A program made the position numbers and the translations under genes. A stretch of DNA of 64,000 bases from Candidatus Poribacteria bacterium WGA-3G (GTDB lineage Bacteria > Poribacteria > WGA-4E > WGA-3G): contig ASZN01000004.1 of the NCBI GenBank assembly GCA_000406005.1, forward strand, positions 137,948-201,947. Direction: 5' to 3'. Below the pieces are notes generated by a model that searched no databases, was not told where the DNA came from, and saw nothing but the letters and a program-made list of their open reading frames with translations. Shown here in pieces: positions 51,161 through 59,732 of this stretch (its first letter is position 1; every line of letters starts with the position of its first letter).

Positions 51161-51916
51161 ATCTACGAAATTTTTATCCTCTGCTTCGGCGCATGGCTCA
51201 CCGGTGTGAGCAAAGCCGGTTTCGGCGGCGGCATCGGCATGATCGTTGTCCCCATGTTCACCCACTTCCGCAGTGCAAGAAACGTCATCGGGCTAATGCT
51301 CCTGCTCCTCTTCTCGACGGATGTCTTCTCACTCCGACACTATTGGCGACGCTGGCACCAGCAAAGCGTCACACGACTCATCATCGGCTCCATCCTCGGC
51401 ATCGCCTTGGCAAGCCTCATTTTAAAAGACATCTCCGATGCCCAGCTGAAGAAGGTCATCGGTGGAGTCGCCTGCCTCTTCGCGATCTTAGAGTTCCTGC
51501 GTCCTTACTGGCAACCCCTCCTCGGAGATTCCGACCCATCGATACCGACAGCACTCCAATTCAAGATGTGGCAAGGGCTACTCGCAGGGCTACTTGCAGG
51601 CGCGTTCTCCACCCTCGCACACATGGGCGGACTCGTCGTCGTCATGTATCTCCTCCCGCAACGTCTCGGGAACACCGCCTTCGTCGCGACAACGACTGCC
51701 ACCTATTTCATGTTGAACCTCATCAAAATACCGTTCTATTACCAGCTCGATCTTTTCTCTTCGGAGATCCTGATCGAAGCCGCCGCGCTTTTACCCTTCA
51801 TCGCACTCGGTGTATTAACAGGCATCGCACTGAACAACCGCGTACCAGAACGCCTCTTTTCCAGAATCGTGCTCTTCTTCCTATTCGCCACAGGCTTACA
51901 TCTGCTTTTTGGTTAG
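51161..51916 (+). CDS. TauE/SafE-type sulfite/anion exporter, probable AUC start
   Basis: 251 residues if translation starts at ATC 51161, 7 bases after AGGAGG. The frame IYEIFILCFGAWLTGVSKAGFGGGIGM restores the family's first membrane segment and the GxSKxGFGGG motif; the first conventional codon (GTG 51206) has no ribosome site and would remove that segment. About eight membrane segments; second repeat motif GAFSTLAHMGGLVVVMYLL. Exports sulfite or organosulfonates in known members. Gene order gives no more specific clue, though sulfite metabolism is present at 3.8 kb. Confidence 0.82.
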   Translation: MYEIFILCFGAWLTGVSKAGFGGGIGMIVVPMFTHFRSARNVIGLMLLLLFSTDVFSLRHYWRRWHQQSVTRLIIGSILGIALASLILKDISDAQLKKVIGGVACLFAILEFLRPYWQPLLGDSDPSIPTALQFKMWQGLLAGLLAGAFSTLAHMGGLVVVMYLLPQRLGNTAFVATTTATYFMLNLIKIPFYYQLDLFSSEILIEAAALLPFIALGVLTGIALNNRVPERLFSRIVLFFLFATGLHLLFG

Positions 51917-51937
51917 TTTACTGATAACTAAAAACCC

Positions 51938-51966
51938 TTGAGATATTTCTCGGAACCCTATATAAT
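51938..51966 (+). promoter_or_regulatory. Promoter for the third Gfo/Idh gene
   Basis: TTGAGA (51938-51943), 17 bases, TATAAT (51961-51966), about 28 bases downstream of which the leader begins. Confidence 0.75.
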
Positions 51967-52000
51967 ACGCTCCAAACAACACAAACGAGGTCAAAAAACA

Positions 52001-52981
52001 ATGCATTTAAAATGGGGCGTGCTCGGCGCGGGAAGCGTTGCCCAACGTCGTGCAATGCCAGCCATCCAAAAAGCAGACGGCGCGGAACTCCACGCCCTCC
52101 TCTCACGAGACACCCAACGCGCAGAACGACTTGCACGCGAACACGGCGCAACCAACGCCTATACCACCGTTGACGCACTCCTCACAGACGACGCACTCGA
52201 TGCAATCTACGTCTCAACACCCGTCCATCTCCACTGCGAACAGGTCATTGCTGCCGCAGAACGCGGTTTACATGTACTCTGCGATAAACCCATGGCACTC
52301 ACACCACGCGAATGTCGGGAGATGATCGCCGCTTGCGATGCCAACGGTGTACATCTACAGGTCTGTTTCCTCTTCAGGTTCCACTCCTGTTTCCAGCAAA
52401 TCCGGACATGGATAGACGATGGACGGTTCGGGAAAATCGTCCACGGACGGATGCCGTTCCTTAAATATTACGAACTTAAACCCGACGAGTGGCGCGCCCA
52501 ACCCGAACTCGGCGGCGGTGGATGCTTCATGGACCTCGGCCCGCATAGTGTCGATCTGCTCCGCTATCTCATCGGTGAGATAAACGCTGTCAGCGCGTTC
52601 TATAGTCGGACGACGCAAGGCACCCCTGTCGAAGACACCGGCGGCATCTTCTTACGTTTCGATAACGGCGCACAAGCCTTCACTGACCTCAGCTTCTCAG
52701 TTTCACAGTGCGACATCGTGCTTGAACTCTACGGAACGGAAGGCACTATCTGGGTCTACAACGACGACGGTTGGAAACTCAAGACCTATTTCGGAGAAGA
52801 GAAACAGGTCATCCCGTCCCAATACGAGGACCTCTATCAGTTTCAGTTCGAGCATTTCGCCGACTGTGTAGAACGTGGCGTACCCGCAATCGCCTCCGGT
52901 GCAGACGGATTACGCGCAAGCGAGGTACTCGCCGCCGCCTACCGTTCCGCCGAAACCGGACGCACCGAGCAAATTAGTTGA
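52001..52981 (+). CDS. Gfo/Idh/MocA family oxidoreductase
   Basis: 326 residues from the ATG at 52001 (GAGG 10 bases ahead); an upstream in-frame extension overlaps the promoter. Rossmann motif WGVLGAGSVAQRRAMPAI, the catalytic CDKPMAL (EKP-type motif with Lys), and the substrate-domain stretch GGGGCFMDLGPHSVDLLRYL with the conserved Asp/His. Stand-alone transcription unit. Confidence 0.92.
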   Translation: MHLKWGVLGAGSVAQRRAMPAIQKADGAELHALLSRDTQRAERLAREHGATNAYTTVDALLTDDALDAIYVSTPVHLHCEQVIAAAERGLHVLCDKPMALTPRECREMIAACDANGVHLQVCFLFRFHSCFQQIRTWIDDGRFGKIVHGRMPFLKYYELKPDEWRAQPELGGGGCFMDLGPHSVDLLRYLIGEINAVSAFYSRTTQGTPVEDTGGIFLRFDNGAQAFTDLSFSVSQCDIVLELYGTEGTIWVYNDDGWKLKTYFGEEKQVIPSQYEDLYQFQFEHFADCVERGVPAIASGADGLRASEVLAAAYRSAETGRTEQIS

Positions 52982-53031
52982 CAACCAAAAACACCTATGC
53001 CAAAATGGCACATATTAGCTATCTATTTCTC

Positions 53032-53054
53032 GGTTGCGACAATATGTCGCAACC
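53032..53054. promoter_or_regulatory. Perfect 10-base inverted repeat upstream of groES
   Basis: GGTTGCGACA-ata-TGTCGCAACC. It lies about 200 bases before groES and is accompanied by two copies of TGCCAAAATG(G/T)CA (about 52999 and 53063). No CIRCE element (TTAGCACTC-N9-GAGTGCTAA) is present, so this may be the operator of a different heat-shock regulator. Confidence 0.6.
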
Positions 53055-53255
53055 AAAAACCTGCCAAAATGTCACGTTTTCCAACTCGACCTTGATAATA
53101 TAAGGGTTTTAAACATTGGCATGAAATTTGCTTACATAATTGTTGAAGAATCTTGGGACGGTATTTTTCTATCGTCTCCTGATAACACAGATGAGGCGAA
53201 AACAGACACGCCTCAACTACAACTTTCATGCTAAATTATGGAGGAATTCAACGAC

Positions 53256-53546
53256 ATGGCACTTGTACCCCTTGGCGATCGAATTCTCGTCAAACGTTCA
53301 GACAACGATGAACAGACAACAAGTGGCGGGATTATCATCCCAGATACCGCTAAAGAAAAACCACAAGAAGGCGAAGTCGTTGCCGTCGGTAACGGTAGGC
53401 TTCTCGACAACGGTGAACGCCAACCCGTTGATGTCGCAGTCGGCGACTCGGTCCTTTTCGCAAAATACGGCGGCACCGAAGTTACTTATGACAATATCGA
53501 ATACCTCATCTTGCGCGAAGATGACATCTTAGCCAAGGTTAACTAG
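53256..53546 (+). CDS. groES: Co-chaperonin GroES
   Basis: 96 residues from the ATG at 53256 (GGAGGAATT ahead). LVPLGDRILVKR at the start, the mobile loop SDNDEQTTSGGIIIPDTAKEK, and the C-terminal EYLILREDDILAKV are canonical. Caps GroEL. 16 bases ahead of groEL. Confidence 0.97.
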   Translation: MALVPLGDRILVKRSDNDEQTTSGGIIIPDTAKEKPQEGEVVAVGNGRLLDNGERQPVDVAVGDSVLFAKYGGTEVTYDNIEYLILREDDILAKVN

Positions 53547-53562
53547 GAAAGGAGTTAAACAC

Positions 53563-55188
53563 ATGGCAGCAAAACAACTGGCGTTTGATGAAGAAGCAAG
53601 GAGCGCTATTAAACTCGGCGTTGACAAACTCGCAGACGCCGTCAAGGTTACATTAGGCCCTAAGGGGCGCAACGTCGTACTCGATAAGAAATTCGGCGCA
53701 CCCACAATCACGAAAGACGGCGTTACCGTCGCTAAAGAGATCGAACTTGAAGACGCTTATGAAAATATGGGCGCACAGATGGTCAAAGAGGTCTCCTCGA
53801 AAACCAGCGATGTCGCCGGTGATGGCACAACCACTGCTACCATCCTCGCACAGTCGATCTATCGTGAAGGCTTGAAAAACGTCGCCGCAGGGCACAACCC
53901 CATGGCACTCAAGCGCGGGATCGAGAAAGCCGTCGGCGCAGTCGTCGATGAAATCCACAACCTCAGTAAAGAGGTCTCCGAGAAAACCGAAATCGCACAA
54001 GTCGCCGCGATCTCCGCAAATAACGACAACGACATCGGAAACCTTATCGCTGACGCTATGGAAAAAGTCGGAAAAGATGGCGTCATTACCGTCGAAGAAG
54101 CAAAAAGCCTCGAAACGACACTTGATGTCGTCGAAGGGATGCAGTTCGATCGCGGGTACCTCTCGCCCTACTTCGTTACCGATGCCGATCGGATGGAGGT
54201 CGTTCTCGAAGATGCCGCTATCCTCATTCACGAGAAGAAAATTAGCACCCTTAAAGACCTCGTACCCGTCTTAGAGCGCACAGCGCAGCAAGGCAAACCG
54301 CTCTTGATTATTGCTGAAGACGTTGAAGGCGAAGCACTCGCAACCGTCGTCGTCAATAAAATTCGAGGAACACTCCGCTGTGCCGCTGTTAAAGCACCCG
54401 GCTACGGAGACCGTCGGAAAGCCATGCTCGAAGACATCGCTGTCTTGACAAACGGGCGCGTTATCTCCGAAGACCTCGGGATCAACCTCGAAAGCATCAC
54501 ACTCAACGACCTCGGAAGCGCGAAACGCATCGTTATCGACAAAGATAACACCACCATCGTTGAAGGCGAAGGCACAACCGAAGCGATCCAAGGACGCATC
54601 GACCAGATCCGCAGACAGATTGAAGACACGACATCCGACTACGATCGCGAGAAATTGCAAGAACGGCTTGCCAAACTCGCCGGTGGGGTCGCTGTCATTA
54701 ACGTCGGTGCCGCTACGGAAGTCGAGATGAAAGAGAAGAAAGCACGCGTTGAGGATGCCATGCACGCCACACGCGCCGCCGTTGAGGAAGGCGTTGTTGT
54801 CGGTGGCGGTGTCGCACTCGTCAGATGCCAAGCCGCACTCGATGCACTCGAACTCGAAGATGCCACGGAAGCCGTCGGTGTCTCCATTGTCCGACGCGCA
54901 CTCGAAGATCCGCTCCGTCAGATCGCCAGTAATGCCGGACAAGAAGATTCCGTCATCATCGCGAAAGTCAAAGAAGACGGCGGAAACGTCGGCTACGACG
55001 CACATCAAGACCGTTTCATTGACATGTTTGAAGCCGGTATCCCGGACCCGACGAAAGTCGTCCGTGTCGCACTCCAGAACGCAGCGAGCATCGCAGCGTT
55101 GATGATCACCACGGAAACCCTCGTCGCAGAGATCCCCGAAGCCGAAGCACCAGCACCGCCGATGCCTCCGGGCGGCGACATGTACTAA
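53563..55188 (+). CDS. groEL: Chaperonin GroEL
   Basis: 541 residues. KFGAPTITKDGVTVAKEI, the ATPase motif DVAGDGTTTATIL with the catalytic Asp, GMQFDRGYLSPYFVTD of the apical domain, and GGGVALVR. The tail is short (PPMPPGGDMY) and lacks the long GGM repeat. AAAGGAG precedes the ATG. Single groESL operon in the window. Confidence 0.98.
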   Translation: MAAKQLAFDEEARSAIKLGVDKLADAVKVTLGPKGRNVVLDKKFGAPTITKDGVTVAKEIELEDAYENMGAQMVKEVSSKTSDVAGDGTTTATILAQSIYREGLKNVAAGHNPMALKRGIEKAVGAVVDEIHNLSKEVSEKTEIAQVAAISANNDNDIGNLIADAMEKVGKDGVITVEEAKSLETTLDVVEGMQFDRGYLSPYFVTDADRMEVVLEDAAILIHEKKISTLKDLVPVLERTAQQGKPLLIIAEDVEGEALATVVVNKIRGTLRCAAVKAPGYGDRRKAMLEDIAVLTNGRVISEDLGINLESITLNDLGSAKRIVIDKDNTTIVEGEGTTEAIQGRIDQIRRQIEDTTSDYDREKLQERLAKLAGGVAVINVGAATEVEMKEKKARVEDAMHATRAAVEEGVVVGGGVALVRCQAALDALELEDATEAVGVSIVRRALEDPLRQIASNAGQEDSVIIAKVKEDGGNVGYDAHQDRFIDMFEAGIPDPTKVVRVALQNAASIAALMITTETLVAEIPEAEAPAPPMPPGGDMY

Positions 55189-55206
55189 ACCGCTGAACAC
55201 CAATCA

Positions 55207-55235
55207 AAAGGCGCGCCTCAAAAGCGCGCCTTTTT
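55207..55235 (+). terminator. Intrinsic terminator of groESL
   Basis: AAAGGCGCGC (55207-55216) pairs with GCGCGCCTTT (55224-55233), followed by T residues. Confidence 0.92.
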
Positions 55236-55257
55236 CTATTCTACCGTTTATTCTATG

Positions 55258-55327
55258 AGTGTTCCTGTTAGTAGTAGTGCGATTCATCGCACGTTCCTGT
55301 TAGTAGTAGTGCGATTCATCGCACGTC
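55258..55327. repeat. Tandem duplicate carrying GTGCGAT-tc-ATCGCAC
   Basis: GTTCCTGTTAGTAGTA then the 7-pair palindrome occurs twice in a row (about 55260 and 55294). A third copy of the palindrome with similar flanks is at about 42380-42405. Confidence 0.85.
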
Positions 55328-56447
55328 CCAAAAATCGCTCACATTCCCGCAGCACGCCCGCAACGCCAATCGTCCACATACACGGTGATGTCCCGTCCGG
55401 TAATGCCTGACAGCCGTATTCGAACCCCAAATTCAGGCACGGGCTGCACGGCATCTCCGCACGAACGATACCCACATCACGACTCCAAGGTCCCCACTGT
55501 GCAGCGTTCGTCGGACCGTGCAATCCGATGACCGGTGTCCCCGTTGCCGCCGCGAGATGCATCGGTCCGCAATTCCCGCTCACTACCAACGCCGCATCCG
55601 AAAAGAGTGCCGCAAGCTGATTCACATCTGTCCTACCCGAGAGGCTAACGGCTCGGTGTCGCGTCCGCGCTGCGATCTCTTCTGAGATATTGACCTCATC
55701 CGGCGCGCCTGTCAAAACGATCTGTACATCAAACCGTTCGACGAGTCCGTCTGCTAAGGCGACATAGCTTTCTGGGGACCACCGTCTACGCGGTTCACCG
55801 CGTCGCCCCGCCTCCGGATGGAGCACCACGAGCGGCGCATTCGGGGGCACCTGTTCCTGAATCAACATCTCACGCACCCACGTCCGCGCTGCCAAATCGC
55901 ACCACACTTCGAGATCAAACGCCTCTACGGGGCACCCGAGTCGTGTCGCGATGTCTAAGAAGTTCCGCACTTCGTGCCGTCCTTGGATATGTTGTACCGT
56001 CTCCGTGAACAGAAAATGGCGGTGCTGTCCCCGCGTCCGAAACCCGATACGCATCGGCGCATCTGTCGCATACGTCAGCAGCGCGCTCAATCGGGGCCAA
56101 TGCTCCAAGTCGATTGCCCAGTCGAACCCTTCGCGACGCAGCGACGTAAGCAGCCGAGGCACCGGCATCTCGAACCGGATACGCTTATTAATGTACGGAC
56201 AGTTTCTGAGATAGGTCAAGTTGGTACCTGACGCTAACATCGTAATCTCAGCGTCGGGAAAAGCCTGCCGGATCGCACGGATAGTCGGGACAGCCAAGAT
56301 CGTGTCCCCCAATGCCGAGAGTTGGATGAAGAGAATCTTTTGCGGCGGATAACGCACCCGCACACGTCTGCAAAATAGGCTCAGCAGACCACACAGCGGG
56401 ATACCCAAATAACGGTCTAAGTATTGTTGAAAACGGTTGGATTGCAT
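55284..56447 (-). CDS. Glycosyltransferase family 9 (heptosyltransferase-like)
   Basis: 387 residues. ILFIQLSALGDTILAVPTI near residue 35 is the GT9 N-terminal motif; VVLHPEAGRRGEPRRRW and the C-terminal donor-site region NCGPMHLAAATGTPVIGLHGPTN identify ADP-heptose:LPS heptosyltransferase-like enzymes. Supports an LPS-type outer membrane. No ribosome site is visible: an AACTG repeat ends 6 bases before the ATG. The C-terminus runs into the tandem repeat at 55258-55327. Confidence 0.9.
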   Translation of the reverse strand: MQSNRFQQYLDRYLGIPLCGLLSLFCRRVRVRYPPQKILFIQLSALGDTILAVPTIRAIRQAFPDAEITMLASGTNLTYLRNCPYINKRIRFEMPVPRLLTSLRREGFDWAIDLEHWPRLSALLTYATDAPMRIGFRTRGQHRHFLFTETVQHIQGRHEVRNFLDIATRLGCPVEAFDLEVWCDLAARTWVREMLIQEQVPPNAPLVVLHPEAGRRGEPRRRWSPESYVALADGLVERFDVQIVLTGAPDEVNISEEIAARTRHRAVSLSGRTDVNQLAALFSDAALVVSGNCGPMHLAAATGTPVIGLHGPTNAAQWGPWSRDVGIVRAEMPCSPCLNLGFEYGCQALPDGTSPCMWTIGVAGVLRECERFLGRAMNRTTTNRNVR

Positions 56448-56448
56448 A

Positions 56449-56545
56449 GTAGTTATCAGTTAACAGTACTCAGTTATCAGTTAAGAGACTGTGGTTAATC
56501 AGAGACCTCTTTAACTGATAACCGAAAGCGCAACTTATTCTCACT
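56449..56545. repeat. AACTG-type repeat cluster abutting the GT9 start
   Basis: Words TTATCAGTTAACAGTACTCAG, AAGAGACTGTGGTTAATCAGA and TAACTGATAACCGAAAG. It replaces the usual ribosome-binding region of the GT9 gene. Confidence 0.8.
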
Positions 56546-56562
56546 GCGAAGCAAACTAACAA

Positions 56563-57228
56563 CTAATTCCTATCCGCCGTCGCGTATCCATACAGCTCAA
56601 TCTCTGCGATCTTCGCGAGTGCCGTCGTCGGACCCTTGACTTTGTAGACATAACGTCCGCGCCGTGTATTTCCGTCTGGTGTCTCTCTATTTTCCCGATC
56701 GAGTTGTAAATTCTCTCGCCGTGCCGCCGCGTCGTCCGTCGTCTGTCGTACCAATACCTTAATACTCGCCGTTGTGACGACCTTATTGAGCCGTATATCG
56801 ATCACCCGATCCTTATTCGTTCGTTGATCATAGATTTCCTCCCACTCTCCGAGCGAATTCAACGCTTGCACCTCGAACTCCAGCAGATTTGAAGAATGAA
56901 TAACGATCCGATAGATCGACCGCTTCTCCGGTAAATGGACGAATGCCTCTGATGGCACATCGAGTGTCACCGCTTGGAGCGCATTACTTTTCTTCCGTTG
57001 CGACTGTCCGACAGTTTCCATTTTACCATCAATGAATGCCGGATCGCTGGCGGCAACACCGGATTCGAGCGCATAGTTCTCGCTCCACTCCTGACTGAGA
57101 ACGCAACCCGAACAGACCCACATCAATCCAAGCAACGGTAATAAGTAAAACACCCCCACACTTTTCTGCCGTTGAGGTTTCTGCCACCATCTGCTATAAA
57201 TAGCTCTAAAATTGAATTTATTAAGCAT
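56563..57228 (-). CDS. Secreted lipoprotein with a discoidin-like domain
   Basis: 221 residues from the ATG at 57228, which has GGGAG 6 bases upstream (an ATG 6 bases earlier has no room for one). Signal peptide with lipobox VCSGC near residues 36-41, then about 170 residues resembling a galactose-binding-like/F5-8C beta sandwich (IYRIVIHSSNLLEFEVQALN, WEEIYDQRTNK and KIAEIELYGYA at the end). Likely an outer-membrane carbohydrate- or protein-binding lipoprotein. Last gene of the four-gene minus-strand unit. Confidence 0.72.
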   Translation of the reverse strand: MLNKFNFRAIYSRWWQKPQRQKSVGVFYLLPLLGLMWVCSGCVLSQEWSENYALESGVAASDPAFIDGKMETVGQSQRKKSNALQAVTLDVPSEAFVHLPEKRSIYRIVIHSSNLLEFEVQALNSLGEWEEIYDQRTNKDRVIDIRLNKVVTTASIKVLVRQTTDDAAARRENLQLDRENRETPDGNTRRGRYVYKVKGPTTALAKIAEIELYGYATADRN

Positions 57229-57256
57229 CTTCATCTCCCATTTTGCCGGTCCCTTG

Positions 57257-57279
57257 CAGGCGGGGTTTGCAACCCCGCT
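57257..57279. repeat. Palindromic repeat, GGTT/AACC family
   Basis: GCGGGGTT, loop tgc, AACCCCGC, preceded by CTTGCAG. Confidence 0.8.
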
Positions 57280-57300
57280 CTTTCGATAGCTTATAGACGC

Positions 57301-58347
57301 TCACCTTCGCTGCCGATTCAATTGCCTCCGATTCTGATTCAATCCCTCAACATACTTAATAATGTCTGCTTTCGTTAAGTGTTGGACTTTAAAATGGAGG
57401 CTCCGAAAGAACGGCACGAGGTCTTCACCCGCCGCTTGGTTGAAATAGTAGACGAGTATGCTCGTCGGCATCAAATCCTCTAATTGTTGGTGAAGCCCAT
57501 CCGTTTCCATCAATTCAAAGACCTTAATATAAAAATCGGGACCGTATCGCTCCCACAACTCAGCCACGAGTGTATAGGCGTAGCTATACCGCCACTGTGT
57601 CAATGGACTGTTTTCCGTATGTCCACCCCAATTTTCGAGTTCGTTTATACCGTTGATATCGACGTTGATATCCACCTTGAGGCTATCGAATTTCGGATGT
57701 AAGCCACCTTTTGCATACTCCGTCTGAATCAAGACGGCGATACCTTCCGAAAACCAGACGGGGATATAATAGATATTCGTGAAGGCATGTGTGAGTTCAT
57801 GCGCCCGAACCCCGTGCTTTTCGTACATTTGCATCGGGAAATCCATCTTTATGCCATTAATAGATTTCATGTACCGTCCGTCCAGCATCCCGCGACTGTA
57901 CTCTGTTGTGGTAAATGCGCCGAGTCTACTGCCTCTGTAAGTATCGTGTAATGTTACGTGAATCTTGTGCTGTGGATGGAATCCGAAATGTTCGCGCATC
58001 GCCTCGTAAAGACTCTCCATGTAGTTGAGTGCGCTGAGGATGAATTCCTGGCGTTCGGCGATCTCATCAAACGCTGGCAGCTGCTGTAAATCTTCAGCGA
58101 ATGTAATCGTATAGTGATCGCTCTCACCAAACAAGGCATTCGGTGCGATGTTAGCCTCATCAATTACGGATGTCGGAGGTTTGAGCATCAGAGAACTCGC
58201 GTTCCGTTCTTCAAGAAGCCGTTTCTCGCGACGCTGCCCCGCCTCTTCAAGCGCAGCACATCCACTGAAAACGAGTGCCGCAATAAGCACCATCGGTCCC
58301 ACGCACCAAAAAGTTGCCATAAGGAGTCGTCTATTTTTCTCTCTCAT
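57301..58347 (-). CDS. Lipoprotein zinc peptidase (peptidase MA-like, HExxH)
   Basis: 348 residues from the ATG at 58347 (AGAGAGG ahead). Signal with lipobox VFSGC, then a peptidase-MA-type gluzincin domain: zinc motif RAHELTHAFTN (HELTH) followed by PVWFSEGIAVLIQ with the third-ligand Glu, and an LVAELWERYGPDFYIKVFELM helix. Probably a membrane-anchored metallopeptidase in the periplasm. 13 bases after the sulfatase-like gene. Confidence 0.83.
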   Translation of the reverse strand: MREKNRRLLMATFWCVGPMVLIAALVFSGCAALEEAGQRREKRLLEERNASSLMLKPPTSVIDEANIAPNALFGESDHYTITFAEDLQQLPAFDEIAERQEFILSALNYMESLYEAMREHFGFHPQHKIHVTLHDTYRGSRLGAFTTTEYSRGMLDGRYMKSINGIKMDFPMQMYEKHGVRAHELTHAFTNIYYIPVWFSEGIAVLIQTEYAKGGLHPKFDSLKVDINVDINGINELENWGGHTENSPLTQWRYSYAYTLVAELWERYGPDFYIKVFELMETDGLHQQLEDLMPTSILVYYFNQAAGEDLVPFFRSLHFKVQHLTKADIIKYVEGLNQNRRQLNRQRR

Positions 58348-58360
58348 GATATACCTCTCT

Positions 58361-59728
58361 TTAGAGCGGTACCGCCTTCGATTTATCACCGATGCGGCGC
58401 ATAGTAATCTCCTGTTCAACTGTCGGATCGGGGAGTCCTGTCTCAGCGAGTCGGCGTTCCAAGAAAGCCGCCATCTCTCCTTTCAGACGCGCAACGACTT
58501 CGTCCGCCTCCTCAGCGAGATTATAAACCTCGTCCGGATCCTCATCGAGGTCGTAGAGCTCCAGATCCGGCGTGTTGTAAACCGCAGGCGTGCCACCCGT
58601 CTCAACAATAAGTTTCCATTTCCGCGTCTGCCAGCCCCGTTTCTTCATCCAGCCGCACTCCGTGAGGTAGACCGCCTCTGTCGTACCATCATCTGTGCCG
58701 TTCTCCATTAACGCACGCAGACTTACGCCTTCCATTTTTTCACGTTCCGAGACGGATGCTAAACCGGCGTAGTCGAGAATCGTCGGTGCGATGTCGGTGA
58801 GACGCACGAGACCCTCAAGACGCTGCCCTTCCGTGAGAAGTGCCGGACAGTGGACAAGCAGCGGTACGTGACAGTTCGTTTCGTAAAGTCCGTGGTGATC
58901 GTACCAGAGTTCGTGTTCATCAAGTTCTTCACCGTGATCCGCCGTAATGATGAGCAGCGTCTCTTCAAATTGCCCGGAGTCTTGTAAATACCGGAAAAGC
59001 TGCGCCAGACACGCATCCAGATAGGCGATAGAGGCATCGTACTGGGCGTTGACATACCGCCGATCGCGCCAGAGCCGTTTCTTTGAAAGGTTTTCCGGAT
59101 CCGCTGGGTCCGGTGTACACATCCACTGCCGGAAATAGTCCGTGAAAGGCTCACAGGCATAGACAGCATCCATACTCCGATTGTTCGGATCACATTCATC
59201 GCCGCTATAGAACATCCGTTCAAACGGAAGCGGCGGATGATACGGTGTATGCGGATCCCAGTAGTGAAGGAACGCGAACCACGGTTTATCCTGCGCCTGG
59301 GCAAGGTCTAACACCTCCATCGCTGTTTGATTGACCGCTTCCGCCTTTCGCGCTTTACGGAAACCGCTCTCCCATTGGTAGCCTCGGTACTGACCTTCAG
59401 CGAAACCGCGCTGGAACCATCGTCCCAAATTATCCGCAGCGACCGTGAAGTACCCCGCCTCACTCAGCAGCTCCGGTGTTGTCTTAACGTCCGTCGCTAA
59501 ATTCAGTTTACCACCCTGTGTGATAATTTGGTGCGACAAGACATCCTTACCCGTGAACATCGTTGTATGCGCAGGATGCGTCGGGATATGTGGACTGATA
59601 CACTTCTCAAAAAGCGTCGATTTTTCCACCAACGCATCGAGATGCGGTGTTGTCAGGTTAGCGTGCCCGTAACAACTCATACTTGAGGCACGAAGCGTGT
59701 CCAATGAGATGAGGATAATATTACGCAA
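58361..59728 (-). CDS. Alkaline-phosphatase-superfamily 'sulfatase' with Thr at the active site
   Basis: 455 residues from a TTG at 59728, which has AAAGGAG 7 bases ahead; the longer in-frame ATG lies inside the preceding gene. NIILISLDTLRASSMSCYGH supplies the first metal Asp residues, YWDPHTPYHPP and TADHGEELDEHELWYDHHGLY the second set. The catalytic motif reads PTHPAHTTMFTG where sulfatases have C/S-x-P-x-R, so Thr replaces the formylglycine precursor and His replaces Arg. Therefore more likely a phosphodiesterase or phosphatase than a true sulfatase. Confidence 0.87.
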   Translation of the reverse strand: MRNIILISLDTLRASSMSCYGHANLTTPHLDALVEKSTLFEKCISPHIPTHPAHTTMFTGKDVLSHQIITQGGKLNLATDVKTTPELLSEAGYFTVAADNLGRWFQRGFAEGQYRGYQWESGFRKARKAEAVNQTAMEVLDLAQAQDKPWFAFLHYWDPHTPYHPPLPFERMFYSGDECDPNNRSMDAVYACEPFTDYFRQWMCTPDPADPENLSKKRLWRDRRYVNAQYDASIAYLDACLAQLFRYLQDSGQFEETLLIITADHGEELDEHELWYDHHGLYETNCHVPLLVHCPALLTEGQRLEGLVRLTDIAPTILDYAGLASVSEREKMEGVSLRALMENGTDDGTTEAVYLTECGWMKKRGWQTRKWKLIVETGGTPAVYNTPDLELYDLDEDPDEVYNLAEEADEVVARLKGEMAAFLERRLAETGLPDPTVEQEITMRRIGDKSKAVPL

Positions 59729-59732
59729 ATCT

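Noticed and set aside
51106..51924. 272-codon plus-strand frame overlapping the TauE-type gene
   Set aside because: Arg/His-rich out-of-frame translation with no family character; the TauE frame has membrane segments and family motifs.
52999..53020. TGGCAC..TTAGC resembling a sigma-54 promoter upstream of groES
   Set aside because: The GG and GC elements are 9 bases apart instead of 10, and the -12 element is poor; the palindrome nearby is the better signal.
54271..55203. 310-codon frame antisense to groEL
   Set aside because: Cys/Asp-rich shadow of a strongly coding sense strand; no ribosome site.
55258..55327. Duplicate 35-base units considered as a CRISPR or attachment site
   Set aside because: Only two direct copies with no spacer or integrase; the same palindrome occurs elsewhere as an intergenic repeat.
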